Source: Purshia tridentata (taxonomy: Eukaryota; Streptophyta; Magnoliopsida; Rosales; Rosaceae). Taken from it: 43,234 nucleotides of DNA. The notes under the pieces are model-generated. The model saw only the letters and a program-made list of their open reading frames with translations. It did no database searches and was not told the DNA's origin. Positions 10,301-23,446 of this stretch are shown here, piece after piece (the first letter of the stretch is position 1; the number at the start of each line of letters is the position of its first letter). A program made the position numbers and the translations under genes. The stretch covers positions 1 through 43,234 of the forward strand of contig QANT01001972.1 in the NCBI GenBank assembly GCA_003254885.1, written 5' to 3'.

Positions 10301-10310
10301 GCATCTCTTT

Positions 10311-12474
10311 TTTATTTTTATTTTTTTACAAATTGTAGGATTTTGAAAATTTTGGAAAGTTGTAGCTGATCGAATCTGTGGGAAGGATTGAAGAAACGGA
10401 AAGTAAAATTTTGAACCAAATTCAGACAATGAAGTTGACAATTAGAGAGGTTAACCCTCAATTATCATACTATTAAAAAATAATTTTGAAAGAGGTCGGC
10501 TTTGGTCTCAAGTCCTAAGACGTACGCCGTTGGGAAGGTTGACGAAGACAGCTGGAATTAATCAAGCAAGTGATAGCACGAAAAGGACGCAATTTTTAAT
10601 GACATTCTTATTTTTCACTTGCATATAAAAAATATCAATTCTATTTTCTACCCTTATTATTTTAAACAATTTTAATAGTTAATTTAAAATTCAATAATAA
10701 TTTGGAGTTATATTATCTCACTTACATTCGGAACTAATATTTTAAGATTAACGAACCATAAACGTGGACTATCGACCCTCTATGTACATTGAGCTACTCT
10801 ATTTTTTGGTTAGTTGGGCCGTGAGTTTAACCTAATAAATAGATCAGTGTTGTTTAATTAGGCCATTCTACTTTTCGGATTGAAGCTTAATTTTTTCTCT
10901 TATATTAGTTGGACAACCACAATTTATAAAGGGTAAACTCGATCATACAATTATAACGTATGGAAAATGACAGTTCTATTCTATGTAAGTTGTAAATATA
11001 TCTCCATAAAGTATTAGAAAGTTCTTACCAAAAAAAACAATTAGAAAGTTTCAAACTTTATTCTTAGGCTAGTTGCATTTCCATAGTGGTCCACTACATT
11101 TAATGGGAAAAAAAATGTTATGCTTAGGTTTGAACATCATCTCGCACAGTTTTAATTATTTAATATGCCTAATTTGTTTACTGGATAATGAAAAGGAAAT
11201 AGCTTTCAGTAGTCACCATCTTTTAACCGGACCAAACATGGTTGCCACTGTCAAATTTGTCAATATCGTTGGCAATGTAAGCCAGTGATTTGTGAGAAGA
11301 AAGTACCACGTTTGGTGGTGTGGACAACATAGGATAAGGTTATATATATCTTGGATATGATAACCCGAGATTGAATTGGACTGGCCAGGACCGTTGTGAC
11401 TTATATCTCAGCTCGAATTAATTGGACCAAGTATTTTAGACTATGACCTAAAATCTTAGTTCAGATTGAGGTAAGTGCATCGAACATGAATTATGATTTT
11501 TGTTCATTTTAATGGAAATTCTTCTCTCAAGTCCCAGCTTCCAAAACAAGGAGGTGTCCAGTCACATTCACAACCAAAAAGTACCCAAAAAATTATGGTC
11601 ACAGATGTAACTATGTAAGCATTTGTATGCATTAAAATTCAAAACACTTCTTTTGGAATCTCATATGCAGATGGTGGGTGATGGGACATTTCCCATTTGA
11701 AGTGCAATCTAACATAATGATTCTTTTTTTGTATTGTTTAATTCTTGACAAATAAAAAATTTAGGTTTTACTACTTCAATACACTTAATTGAGAATGGAT
11801 GGCCGGTGTTGTAGTCAGCAACAAGCTCAGAATTTGGTCTGCTTTTGGGCTTTAAATATTCTAGAGATCAAGTACCATTCGATTCATTAAATTATAGTTC
11901 TTTATAGGGTCAAAATCAATTTGACCAGCAAAACTAAATTTTTTCATTGCATGGGAAAATATAATATAAATGTCACTGATGGTGCTGTCATTGTCTCCTC
12001 GTTGCCATCACTAAAGTTAGTACGTGGTAGCTTTCATGGCCATCACACCATGAATGGTTCTTAATGAAGTCCTAGATAACTATTAAAGATTGGATCAAAG
12101 ATTGAATTAACCTTAAGCTCAAAGCCTCAATCCAATATCCATTGCCTAGATAATTATTTTGTGATTGTTTGTCTCATATTTTTCGACTTTAGGTTGTTGG
12201 GTTGAGATTTGACTCATATCTTATGGATGTATTCATGCCGTGTTAAAAGGGTCAGACAAAATTTTGGGCCGAGGACCAAACCGATTACAAAATGAAGCCA
12301 ACTTAAATGAATTGTGAGCCAAACATTAAACAATCCTAGGGTTGGAAATAATATACCAAGACCTGGTTTCGGGATCATATTCTTAAAATTTGCACTCAGT
12401 CACCCACTCAATACCTACCCACATTTGACATTCTGAATAGCTACGTAAATTTGGCTATAGAACAATGAGATTCT
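10311..12474. other. Intergenic region, no gene seen
   Basis: AT-rich sequence between the hairpin array and the coiled-coil gene. The longest open frame (11073-11288, 71 codons) has no family resemblance. No hairpin of the neighbouring type is present. Confidence 0.6.
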
Positions 12475-12775
12475 ATAAGCTTGTTTAGCACTGTTTCTTA
12501 AAAACGTTTTTATTTAGTAGCACTTTTGTTAAAAGCGGTTCTACAAAGAAGCACATACAAGTTTTTATATAAATTATATATAATTCATACAAAAGTATTT
12601 GAAGCACTTTTTGATGAAAGCACCTGTTAGGTGCTTCTCAAAAAACTTCTTAAAAGCGCTTTTATAACCTAAAAACACTTATGTATATTTCTACCAAATG
12701 ATACTAAACATGCTTTTACTAATCTAAAAGCGCTTTTAATAATTCTAAAAACACTGCCAAATAGACCCTAAATTT
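12475..12775. mobile_element. MITE with subterminal AAAAGCGCTTTT repeats
   Basis: A roughly 300 bp AT-rich element. The left end 'gcttgtttagcactgtttct' is matched by the inverted right end 'GTCTATTTGGCAGTGTTTTT'. Several copies of 'aaaagcgctttt' and 'aagcac' lie just inside both ends, a pattern typical of hAT-type MITEs. It has no coding capacity. A target-site duplication was not clear. Confidence 0.65.
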
Positions 12776-13005
12776 AAGTCACAAGTGTCTCCTGGACATA
12801 ATCCTTAGGAAAACACCACTTTTTAGAGGTTTTCATTGATAACAAGTTGAGACTTTGATGATAACAAGGTAATATGTATAACAAGGTAAGTAACAAAACA
12901 ATTCTCATGTACAAGTGTAACTCTAAGATTACTGGGGAAAGACATATTGCATTTCTTTATACAACGATTAAGCTTAGTATGAGCAAATCTACAACTCCTA
13001 TCACC

Positions 13006-16000
13006 CTAAAAAGGGCCCTTGGAACTTTTCGAGCGGGAGTTCTTTGCTTCTAACCTGGCTTCAAGTAATTTTGCCATCAAGGTGTCTTCCTTAAATCCTG
13101 GAGGCCATTTTAAAGAAGATTCAGATTTTCCAAAATCTGGGGTTGTTAATTTTGACATCCATTGCTGTACTGGACTAGTAGCATTACCTGTAAACACAGA
13201 CCGGATACAAGTATTTGCCCTGCAATTCCTTTCAGGATGAGTAGATTTCAATCCATCTGCCTCAACCCGTTGACTTAGTATTTCTTGTAGACCTTCTTTG
13301 ATAGCATCACAGCACTCAGATTCTTCAGGATTGTCAATCGAAGATCGGTTCTTTCCTCCCATTTTGCAATGTTCCCAATCTGCAAGCTGACTCCTGTTTC
13401 CATTACAGGACATCGACCTGGCCATATTTTCTTCAAACTGCCCTTGCAAACCTGACAAACTATTATATACCTTTTTCCTCATGGAATTAGATTTCACTAT
13501 TCCTTCATATTGGCTTTCTGCAACATTATTTTTCCACTGTCTAGAGCTGCATTTGATCTGTTTTCCACTGGCACTCTTGCTTGCTTCTAAGCAGTGTGAA
13601 TCACTACCAGCAGAATCTTCATCAGCTGCATTTTCTGGTGCACTTGTAGCCTCATTCAATGGAAAGGACTCTGATGAATGCTGGTGTGAGCAATTTTGCT
13701 TCATCTCCTTTGGGGATAACTTGCAAATTTTCTTTGATTCTAGAGATCGTTTAGCTTGAAGAAAGGTCTCTATATCAAAGCCTAACTTGTCCACAATTGT
13801 ATTCTTCTCTACAAGATCGTTCTCAGATTCTGCTATCTTCATTTGCATGCGTTCATCAAGCCATGCTTCTGAAAGATGGAGAATTAATCTGTCAGAGCTG
13901 GTCATACCACTGTGATCCTTCTCAGGCTTATTTTTCAGAGATCGCACCTCTTGCTCATACTCCCTTATTCCCTTGGAAAACTCATCGCACAAGTTTTCCA
14001 ATAGGATACGTGCTTCTCTCTCTCTTTCAAGCTCTCTCAAAGCATCAGAGAAAGAAGACTTCACTTCAGAAAGCTCACGAGCTAGCTTCTGATGCAGGCT
14101 TTCTGAATGCTTTCTCAACTTCCTCTCACCTTCTAGCTCATCCCTAACCAATTGGAGTGCAGCTTTGGTTCGATCTTGGTCCTTATTCTTCCTAACAAGT
14201 TTATTTTTTGTAACTTGCCTCATTAAGTCATCCATTTCTTGCCTATCTGATTGCTTCTCTTGCAGCAACTCTTTAATTGTTGCCCGAGAATGATCTAGTT
14301 CCGTTTTCAATGCTTTTACCAATGATATATTGGATGCATGTTGTTCTTCAAGACTCCAGATACGATTGAGTACTTTGAGTAATTCTGTGGATGTTTTAAG
14401 GCTATACCTTGACTCACCCATCCTACCCTTAAATTCTAGAGAACTAGTGGGATTGACAGGTTTATAAGGTGCCACCTACGAAAGTCAAAGGATAAGCAAA
14501 TCCATCAAACCAGCAGATATTGGGTAAAAATAGCTTCTGAATTGATGTAACTGTGTCAGCAAGAAGAATTACAGAACTCTTTCGTTACAATTTTCTTTCT
14601 TTCTTTAGTGATCCCAACAAAATCTTCCCAAAGTGATGCCTTTTAGTTCTCACTTGTTTTGGTGAAAGACATGAACTCAAAAACAGCATTTCAATTGTAT
14701 TAAGATAATATCGTTTTTTATACTTCAAGTTCTCTCTTGGATATCTGTAGTTACATAAATGTCATAACATAGAATCAAGAGAGCTATTTATCACTCTACA
14801 TTTTTGTCTACTTACCAATTGATTCTCTCGAGGGTATGCAGGAAGATGCACCATTGAAGTTACAATTTAAGTAATCACTCACAGACTTTCCAATTAATCA
14901 GCCCTTCAGAATTTGAAAACTCAGCTCTGAATCCTCATTGTAATTATTGTTGAATTTATAATATTACTGAAATATGATATCTCTTTCCTATTTTATAAAT
15001 AAGTTATTTAAGTGAAAACAATAATGAGAACAACTTTTTTTTTTAACAAGAGGGGCAATATTTTAATTCAGGACAAGAGGGACATAATTACTCACCTCCA
15101 TTGAGCTACAACTAGCAGAAGATAGGGGATGTTGAGCACAACCATTGCCCTCAACTGATTGATGGTGTTGTACCAGTGATGCTGATACAAGCCTCCTCAA
15201 GCTGCTTTCAGTTTCTAGCTGGAACAAGACCAGGGAAAAGATCATTAATGAAATAGAAACACACAGACCAACACAAGAACATGTGAAATTCCAAAATTTC
15301 AGAGTAGCAAAAATTAGATCACAACACTCAAGTCATACAAAAAGTAACTTTCTAACATTACAACTTTCCCCTAATGTTATTGCTACATAATCATTCCATC
15401 AAGATACTTATGCCAATTGCCAGACACACTAACCTTGAGAATTAAACTAATAATTAATGCAACCACCCAAAGTTTTGCTTCTGAAAAATTAAAAAAAAAA
15501 ACAATAAAACAAAATCATATTCGCACTAGGAAGAAGAAATTTGAATTTCTACTTCCAAATATATGATTTAATTCAAGAAAGGGAAAATACAACCACAATT
15601 GCTAAAAGTGCTGGGGGAAATAATGGACACATAAAATATGAGGCAATGAGGATGCCACTACTTGGTTAAAATAACAGGAGACCTACAGAGTTACACATCT
15701 TGATGTCCACTAGAAGAAAAACAAGATGTAAAATTGGAAACTAATCAAAGAGTAAATTGCTGTAGTAACCAAGAGGCAGTATACACCAAGCATCCCAAAG
15801 AAGCAAGAATTTGAAGACACATTCCATTTCTGAAACAGGGTTCAGAAATTTTTTTGGAAAGTTTGATTTGAATTGATGGGTCTTTGTAGCCTTTGATTTT
15901 GTGATTAGGAGTTGATTAAGTAATTAGGGAATAAATTATGGAATTAGACTTATTTTCCAAGTTAAAGTATTGTTTATACTACTACAAATTCCTCCAAGAT

Positions 16001-16587
16001 GGAGAAGTACAACAACTCAGAAAAGTATTATTTGACAAATATTATAGGAAAAAAGGAACACACAGGAAAAACATGTAAGCAACTACACACCAGGGCCCCA
16101 AAAGAAACTTTGAATTTGGCAGAAGCATAACTAAACAAACCAAAATAAAGAAAACCACAAGTCAACATCAAACACTCAGCAAAAGAACACACAAATTGCA
16201 TACCTGGTCATGAGTAGGAGTGTGAACCTCGATCAGATGCTTGGGAAGCTCAAACCCATTTCCCTTTTGGTGCTTGTGGCGAAGTCTAGCACCTGCTTTG
16301 CTCATTTGAGCAAGAGGGATGCTGTGGAGCTGGTAGGACTCAATCTCCCAGAGGCTGGCACAGAGCTTTCTTGCAGAGAGTGCTTCAGTGGTGCCAAGGT
16401 TGAGAAATTCCGGGTTGGATTTGCTGTTGTTGTTGTGATGCTCAGAATAGAACTCAAGCCTCCAAATGGGTGGTGGCGTACTACAAAGCCCTCCTCTTTT
16501 CCCTATTAATATACCGCGTTTCAACTTTTCCACCATTAATCCTTGCTTTTCTCTTTCACTTTCCACACCTTTTTCTTTTCTTTCCAT
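13006..16587 (-). CDS. Coiled-coil protein of the At5g41620/At2g46250 type
   Basis: Three exons: 16587-16204, 15218-15096 and 14475-13006. All junctions are GT-AG in phase 0, giving about 658 residues. The start is the ATG at 16587; the open frame continues upstream but without an ATG, and an internal Met at 16536 is an alternative. The N-terminus carries a basic KRGILIGKRGG motif followed by a PPPIWRLEF segment and LSARKLCASLWEI, the signature of this plant family. A long coiled coil covers roughly residues 194-352, rich in Glu, Lys, Arg and Leu. The rest is polar and ends with a conserved-looking segment beginning WPPGFKEDTLMAKLLEARLE. The biochemical role is unknown, and 'myosin heavy chain-related' or 'USO1-like' labels only reflect the coiled coil. 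Its position beside the MIR159 array fits, from memory, the Arabidopsis order At2g46250-MIR159C. Confidence 0.9.
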
Positions 16588-16614
16588 CTCTATCTCTCTC
16601 TCTCTCTTTCTCAC

Positions 16615-19489
16615 TCTTCAAATTTCAATCTCTGGGTGCTATGCTCTTTCACCCATGTTTTTGTTTCTCAATTTTTGAACTTCAATTGAATTACAAGGTT
16701 GCTTCTTTCCCTTTCTTCGGAGGGACAGACTTGAGGAGCACCCTCTATCCTACATATTTTGCATCTCTATTTTCTATGTAACTTTTATGATTTTTGTTTG
16801 TTTGTGCCCCCTTATTTACCCCAAATTTAGCCACCTCAGAGCTATTATGGCAAAAGATTGGGACAGGGACCTTCAAGAAATGGGCCCAGTCCAAACAGTT
16901 GGCACTGTTTGATTTTTTTTTATCTTTTTTTTTTTAGAGTAAAAACAGAAAAGAATTTTATGGTTTTTTATTTTCTTTAGTTTAATTTAGTGATAGAAAA
17001 ATCTAAATCTTGCAAATTTTACATTTAGATTCCTAGGAAGCTTAAACCACCTCATTTGGAATATGAAAATTTGAAATAATAGTCGTCTCTAGCAGTATCT
17101 AATGAGAAATTCTCATATCAACACGTGAATCATTCATTTATAGTTAGTATGAAATTTATATGAACAATCATATATACTAGTTCGGTATGGTGAGCAATCC
17201 TATATGTGTCAATATGATGGTGAGCAATCCTATATGCATATGCAATGAAATATAGGACTGCTTATTAATATATAATTATCTTGATATGATTTCATGTAAA
17301 CCACATGCAATGATTTGCGTATAGATGTGAAAATTACCCAGTATTAAAATGTTTTTATTTTTCAAAAATCATCGATTCAATTTCATAATCTTTTTAAACA
17401 ATCTGTAAAGAAAAATCATACTATTTGTAACTTTTCAAACATATTAGAAAAACTCACACTTATGCGTATCAGCTGACATTTTTGTGGACCCTTGTGAAGC
17501 TAAAATCAAAAGCCACAATGATATTGATAGTCATGTTACTCCATTTTTCACTTTTCACTCACATGGTAAGATAACAGAGTATATTGACTCTTGAGAGAAA
17601 AATGACAAGACATATATGCCTACAATACAATGGCTCCCTTTTCTTTCTTTCTTTCATGGTATGCCTATGCCATACAACCCTCTTAGAGTAGGGTAGTTTG
17701 AACTTGGAATTCATTATTTAACCAACAAATATAAATATAATTAATGCTAAATATCTGTCATGGGGAATATTAAAAGGAGAGTGAACTTTTAACCATGCGG
17801 ATTATGGGATGGTGTGACATTCAAATTCAACACCAGAGGATTCGAGGGAAGGTGGTATCCTAGGCCAAGGACAATATATATCACCATTCATTCACTAGTT
17901 TTGGTGAATCAGTCATTGGAAAGCATAAAGCATGATGTCCACAACATTGCCATCTGGGGCTGGGCAGACAGAGCCACAGTTGTAGCCAAAATCTGTGCAG
18001 TGGTCCACCAGGACCAGTCAGATGAATGAATGAAGGCCCAATTTTGTGGTCCTTAGCCTATCATGCAATATGCTTAGGTTTGTTTTCATTTGTACCTCTA
18101 TTCGTGTTTCTGCTTTTTGTCTGCGGGCAATAATTGTTTGTCTGTCATCCCACATATGATTTGCTTAATTAGGATGTTTAGTTTTCTTTTCTTTATTTCT
18201 GCTTCATGGAAATTCGAGGTTAGCATTCAATTCAATAACATAACCACATTACTAATCTTGATCCAAAGATCAGTGCAGATTAGCTTCCCACGTAATTTTA
18301 ATAGTACTGAGTTTTGTTATGCTGTCCCAAGATTCATGGGATGACTGTGAGGGCTTCCAAAAAAATCCAACTGCCAACCAAGGAGTCATGTTTAATGCAG
18401 AGTACTGAATTGGGCACTTCTCCTTGGCATCAAGAGCTTCGAACCTATTAATTTTAGGAAAGAAGGACCACAAAAATCATAATTGGATGGACCACTTCTG
18501 TGGTTTAATTTGTTTTCTTGACAGAACGTGGTCCAGTTAAGGGCTTGCTTTTGATAAAAACATTTACAACATCCCATTTTTCTCATCCAACATGGGCAAT
18601 GATTATGACCTCAAAGGGGACAGTAACATGGCACTTTTATTCCATGTCTTTGTAAATTGTACCTTGCCATTTTACTGCACTCACTTTTTTGCAAGAGGTC
18701 TTTAGTTCGAAATCTCTAATCTCACTTCTCACTTCTTTGGTAGCGTGTAAAGAGCAAGTGATGCTGCACCTGTATGTTTCTTTTTATCTGCATCAACACT
18801 GACATTTATAAGGAATCTTGCCCTGCTATATGACAGTTGCTCATGACAGAGAGACTAGTTGATTTCAAATGATTCAGTACTAAGCAATGCCAATATGAAC
18901 CTCGTGCATTATGATCATATTAAAATCTACAGCAAGAATAGTCCATTTGTTATAAACATTAATTACACAAGCATTTCCATAAGAGTTTCTGATCATATTG
19001 AAATTTACAGCAAGAAAGTCTAGTATGAATAACCTGCACATAAACTGGCATGCACGTATGCCCCTTAAAATCTAACTTCATTTCTTTGTCCTTAGAAACA
19101 TTCACATTACTTCTTAATCCTAGTAACGCATCAAGCTATATTTTCTACCATATGCATAAATGGCGACATTCCGATTCTGAGATATAGATAGCCTCACTTC
19201 AGTAGTAAGAGTTCCTGGTGTTGATCTGAAGCATCTCCTCCTCAAAAAGTTACCATCATTAATGGTGTGCCTATAAATAAACCCTTGATAGTTGATTACC
19301 CTGCGTTACAACTTACATGCAAGGTGAAGATAATTGCAACTTAAATACCAGCCTGAGCAGGCCTGATATGAATCTATCCTTTTATTGGGTGTACATCTAA
19401 TGTGAATCGGTTGGTAGTCTATATAAGCGATTTAATAACAGCAGGTCAGATTTAGCAGGTGCATAAAGAACCTAGCCGTTGTGAGTGAA
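16615..19489. other. Leader of coiled-coil gene, then intergenic
   Basis: 16588-16670 is GA-rich on the minus strand and looks like the 5' leader of the coiled-coil gene. The rest holds no gene I recognise. Small repeats include 'gagcaatcctatatg' twice near 17190-17235, and 'tgatcatatt.aaat.tacagcaagaa' near 18912 and 18992. The open frame at 17814-18029 has no domain. The part just below 19490 should contain the PIP5K 3' UTR. Confidence 0.5.
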
Positions 19490-20326
19490 CTAATCCAATT
19501 CTTCAGGTAGAAATACTTTGCTCAGAAACTCTTGAAAGCGAGAAGAATAGGCTTTGGGGTTCACTGTTTTTATGGACTTGGAGTCATATTTTATGGCCTT
19601 GCAAGCATGCTCAATGCGCTTGATCACATTGTAATTCTGACAAAGATCTATTATTCCAAAGAATAAAAGAACGTTGAAGCATTCCTGTGCTCTGGACCTA
19701 TATGATTTACTTTGCATTTCATTCCTGAGGGCCCGGACAGCACGTGCTGGCAGTCTCTGACCAAATTTAAAACCAGGCCTGAAAGTAGAAGAATAATGAG
19801 CTATTGATGATCAGTTTTGCGTTCAACATTCTGATTTAATATCAAAGATTTTATTTTTCCTTTTTATCTCTGAAACTGTTGAACCGAGTACTGACCACCC
19901 ACCAACAAAACCATCCCAAACTCAACATAGTTTTGTTATGTCTCAAGGTGACAAGTGGAAAAGAAGAAAATAAAGCAGTGACAAGTAAGCGATAGATCAG
20001 TGGCTGGTTTGGCAAGAAAATATAGTTGGAAGTTTGTTAGGTTGTTCTGTTACTTGAATTGTAAAGCCACTGCGTTGTTTTAAAAGAAGGGTAAAAATAT
20101 ACCTGTCAAGTAGATCACAAATATTGGCAAAAGTTAACTCTGAGTTTAAATGTCCTTCTGAAGTATTATCCGTTTTCTTTTTGGCATCAGAACTTTTGGA
20201 AGTTCTTTTATCAATTGAGCCTGCCAAGGAAAAACATGGATTCTATATATTTATTGTTATCATAATTGCAAAGACCTATGAGAGAAGAGTAGAGAAGTGT
20301 GCAAATTCTAAGTACAAAAAATAATC

Positions 20327-20360
<34 letters not shown>

Positions 20361-23300
20361 TGGTTACATATGGAAATTGGGCACAGCACAAAGTGTAAAC
20401 ATTCTATAATATGCACGCCAAGGACGAAAGCAAAAGAGATCATAAACACATGTATAAAAAGGAACAGTTACCGAAAATAAGAATTGAGACTTAAGACAAA
20501 TGCATTTCTTAAATTCCTGAATAGATCCAAGAATTTGGCAACTGGGTACAATATAAATACCTGCTTTATTATCATATATCTAGTGGTACATTAATGATTC
20601 ATGCTGAGTAACATATTTGAAAGACTTGAACCAACAAGGAGATTCAATCATATGATCCAAAAAAAAAAAAAATGCATTTCTTACCTAACACTATATTTGG
20701 CACAACAAGAACAGGAAAAGTAAAATATCATCAGACTGCTTCTAAAATGTCTGTACTCGTTTTCTACACAAAATTTCAGTGTCTGGTGACATTAATTATT
20801 TCCATATTTTAGAATTTCCTTTATCTGCATAACTTCTGTATCACAAAAGGTCTATGAATCTTTTGAAAATTAACATACACTGAGTGAGAGAGGACCATTA
20901 ATGAGAAGAACCACCTTCATGTGAAGCTACTATGTGTATACCAAGCAATAAACTATAATCCATGATGCCCTCAGCTTCCAAAAAGTCACAGTCATGCTTG
21001 ATTTGCCTATAAACAAAATAAAAAATAAAAAATTAGAAGGATGTTTATAAGGAAAAAAAGAGATTCATATATCAGAAACGGAAAGTATCTATGTATCTTT
21101 TCAACCTTAATTTTGTCTTCTGAGATTAATGTGCATTTTTTGTCAAGATGATAAGCTATTCAATCAAATTTCTGTATAAGATACCACTACCAAAATCCAT
21201 CAAGCCAATCATGTGTGATGAGGACAAGGTAATTAGTTAGAATCAGTACTATAGATGGAATGCATTGCTAAATTTATATTGTACCCTTCAAACAAATAAC
21301 ATTCCCCTTTTTCTCCTTTGGAAATTACCTTGGCTAGAAACAATATCATTTTGTGGTCAACCTAAAATATCAATGGCCATATAGGCTCAATTTTTTTTTT
21401 AGCAATGAGATACAAATCTAATAATTTGTGAAGAAGCTGCAGTGCATAACATAGAAGTAAAGTTTCGTGATTCAGAAGATCTCTAGACATCCAACAGGTA
21501 AAATGGAGTTTTTCGTCTACCTCTGGAAGATTACACAGGCAATATGTCCACAAAACAACTATAGAAACAGACAATTACTTGAGCAGCTGTTGTACATAAC
21601 AGAAAAACAAAGTTCCCTTATTCAGAAGACCTCCAAACATCCAATAGGTAGAGTGGATTATTTTTTCACTTCTACTTTAAGTAATAGAAGTAAAATAAAT
21701 AATCAAGGCATCAATATGCAACCCTCAAGTACAGCACTTGCTTTTCACTAACATCCACCAATTTCAAACTGAACTCAAGTTTTATGCATATAAGTTTCCT
21801 TATGCACAGATGTGCTGGGCAATGACCAGTAGAGAGAGGGACTTACCCTAACAGCTGAGCTCGGACTAATGGATCCAGGTAGAAGCAAAAATCAAAATCC
21901 GGATCCTTAAGTATGGCTGTCTCATGTTTGAGTGTCTTGTTGCCGGCCCGGCCTTTTGAAGAGCCTTTGAGATCATAGACCTTATATATGCAAATTTCTG
22001 ATGGCAATATGCTTGGACAAACAGCAAAGTAAACCTGCTCATTAAAAGTAAATATTGATCAATAAACGGAACATGAGTTTCTTTTTTTGGCCAGACAAAT
22101 GTCAATGCTAATTAAAGGAAGATTTTATAGTATAAAATTTGTCCATGTACGTTGGAATTTCATAGTATAGCTCTTTTTGAATACCCTTATTAATCAAGTT
22201 GGACTACCTGAGATGGTGGAAGCAACCACCTTACATTCATGGTATAAAATCCCTTCACTGGGTTAACAAGATAAACCCAAGATCACATGCAATTTTCTAT
22301 ATGTATAATGTTCGCTATATCAACCCAATTATAGTACATTTAATTTGAATAAGAAAATTTCAACTTTGAGGTACTAAGAAGATCATACCTTAATACCTCC
22401 TGCTGGCCTGACAACATGAAGTCCATACAGTTTGGTTAATAATGAGGATCCATGCTTCTTAACATGGTGGTAGTAGTTGGGAAGCATCTCTAGGTATACC
22501 TATGTGCAAAGTTAAACATAATAAATTTCTTAGACTATTGATAAAGATTTCATTATCTTGTCAACCATTAATGGTAAAATTTCACCGGAGATTCATGTTA
22601 TTACCTTCAATTCTGATTTCCGAAGGGTTTTAATCACAAACCGTTTGTCGTTGGCCAATAAAAACACCCTACCATATTTTCCCGGTAAAGCAACCTCCCT
22701 TAGAACTTCGTCTCCACATATTGACAGCTGGTAGTCGGCATAGTCAATACCGTCAAGCTCCAGCATACGTCTGGAAACAATCTGTTAGTTACGGATTTCG
22801 AAAAATTGGAAGATAGTAACACACATGCATATTTTTAGATTCATAAATGTACCTATACATACATATGCATACATACATACATACATACATACATGCATAC
22901 ATGAACATGTATTAGAACTTTTCTAGCTGTTTATGATCATAAGAAGTCGCCGTAAAGGAGGTTGACTTTAGTTTCAATTAGTTTTTCAAGGTGCAAATCT
23001 TCACCAACTTTGTTTAGCCCAGAAACTTAGTTTAAACCCAAAATGATTTTTCATACCCTGTCTAGCATGACTATTTCATGTGACCATTTCTTTCTCCCAT
23101 GGGCGAAGATCAAGTAAGCTACTTTTAACGGTTGAACTGACCAACCTCCAAGGTATGGTTCAGATATGCACCTTAGTTCTGCATTTCAGTAATTTCCATT
23201 GCTTTAATTTATTTCATAGCTTCACTTCTAATAAAATGAACAGAGAAACTTAACAGATTAAATCTAATTTGAAATATAAATACATTTAGGAACCTGAAAA

Positions 23301-23439
23301 CTGCAGGACTGTAATCTTTCCATTCAAAGTCAGTTGTGACATAAGGAAGACGAAGATAATCCTGTCTAGCATACTTTATGCAGTTAGTTTTAGTAGCTTT
23401 GAAGTCAGCCGGTGAAAGCTCCTCTTTTAGAAGCTCCAT
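19490..23439 (-). CDS. PIP5K10/11-like: Phosphatidylinositol-4-phosphate 5-kinase, short type A
   Basis: Seven coding exons: 23439-23294, 22770-22605, 22499-22389, 22034-21847, 21006-20915, 20220-20103 and 19778-19490. All junctions are GT-AG and the joined frame is open for 369 residues. The enzyme phosphorylates PtdIns4P to PtdIns(4,5)P2 at membranes. Visible landmarks are [13 protein letters not shown] (about 37-49), the ATP-binding lysine K96 in [18 protein letters not shown] from 162, the catalytic MDYSLLLG with D220, and GIID with D318 as the metal-binding aspartate. The C-terminal activation-loop region is [20 protein letters not shown]. It lacks the N-terminal MORN repeats of larger plant PIP5Ks, as in Arabidopsis PIP5K10 and PIP5K11. 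A conventional plant motif is altered at [12 protein letters not shown]. The core residues are intact, so activity is likely, though the Arabidopsis type A enzymes are known mainly from pollen. Confidence 0.93.
20331..20357. repeat. (AG)n microsatellite
   Basis: A pure AG run of about 27 bp in the intron between coding exons 5 and 6 of the PIP5K gene. Likely length-polymorphic. Confidence 0.95.
22854..22903. repeat. (CATA)n microsatellite
   Basis: A run of catacata units with a few substitutions, in the first intron between PIP5K coding exons. Confidence 0.9.
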
Positions 23440-23446
23440 AGATTGC

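Larger units (their letters stand above)
8900..10310. repeat. Segmental duplication unit 2 (hairpin plus flanks)
   Basis: Second copy of the unit at 5960-7330, collinear through the downstream block, hairpin, TATA promoter and distal promoter block. It was probably produced by tandem duplication of a whole miRNA gene. Confidence 0.65.

Noticed and set aside
17814..18029. 71-residue frame in the intergenic region
   Set aside because: No recognisable domain, splice structure or promoter context; could be chance.
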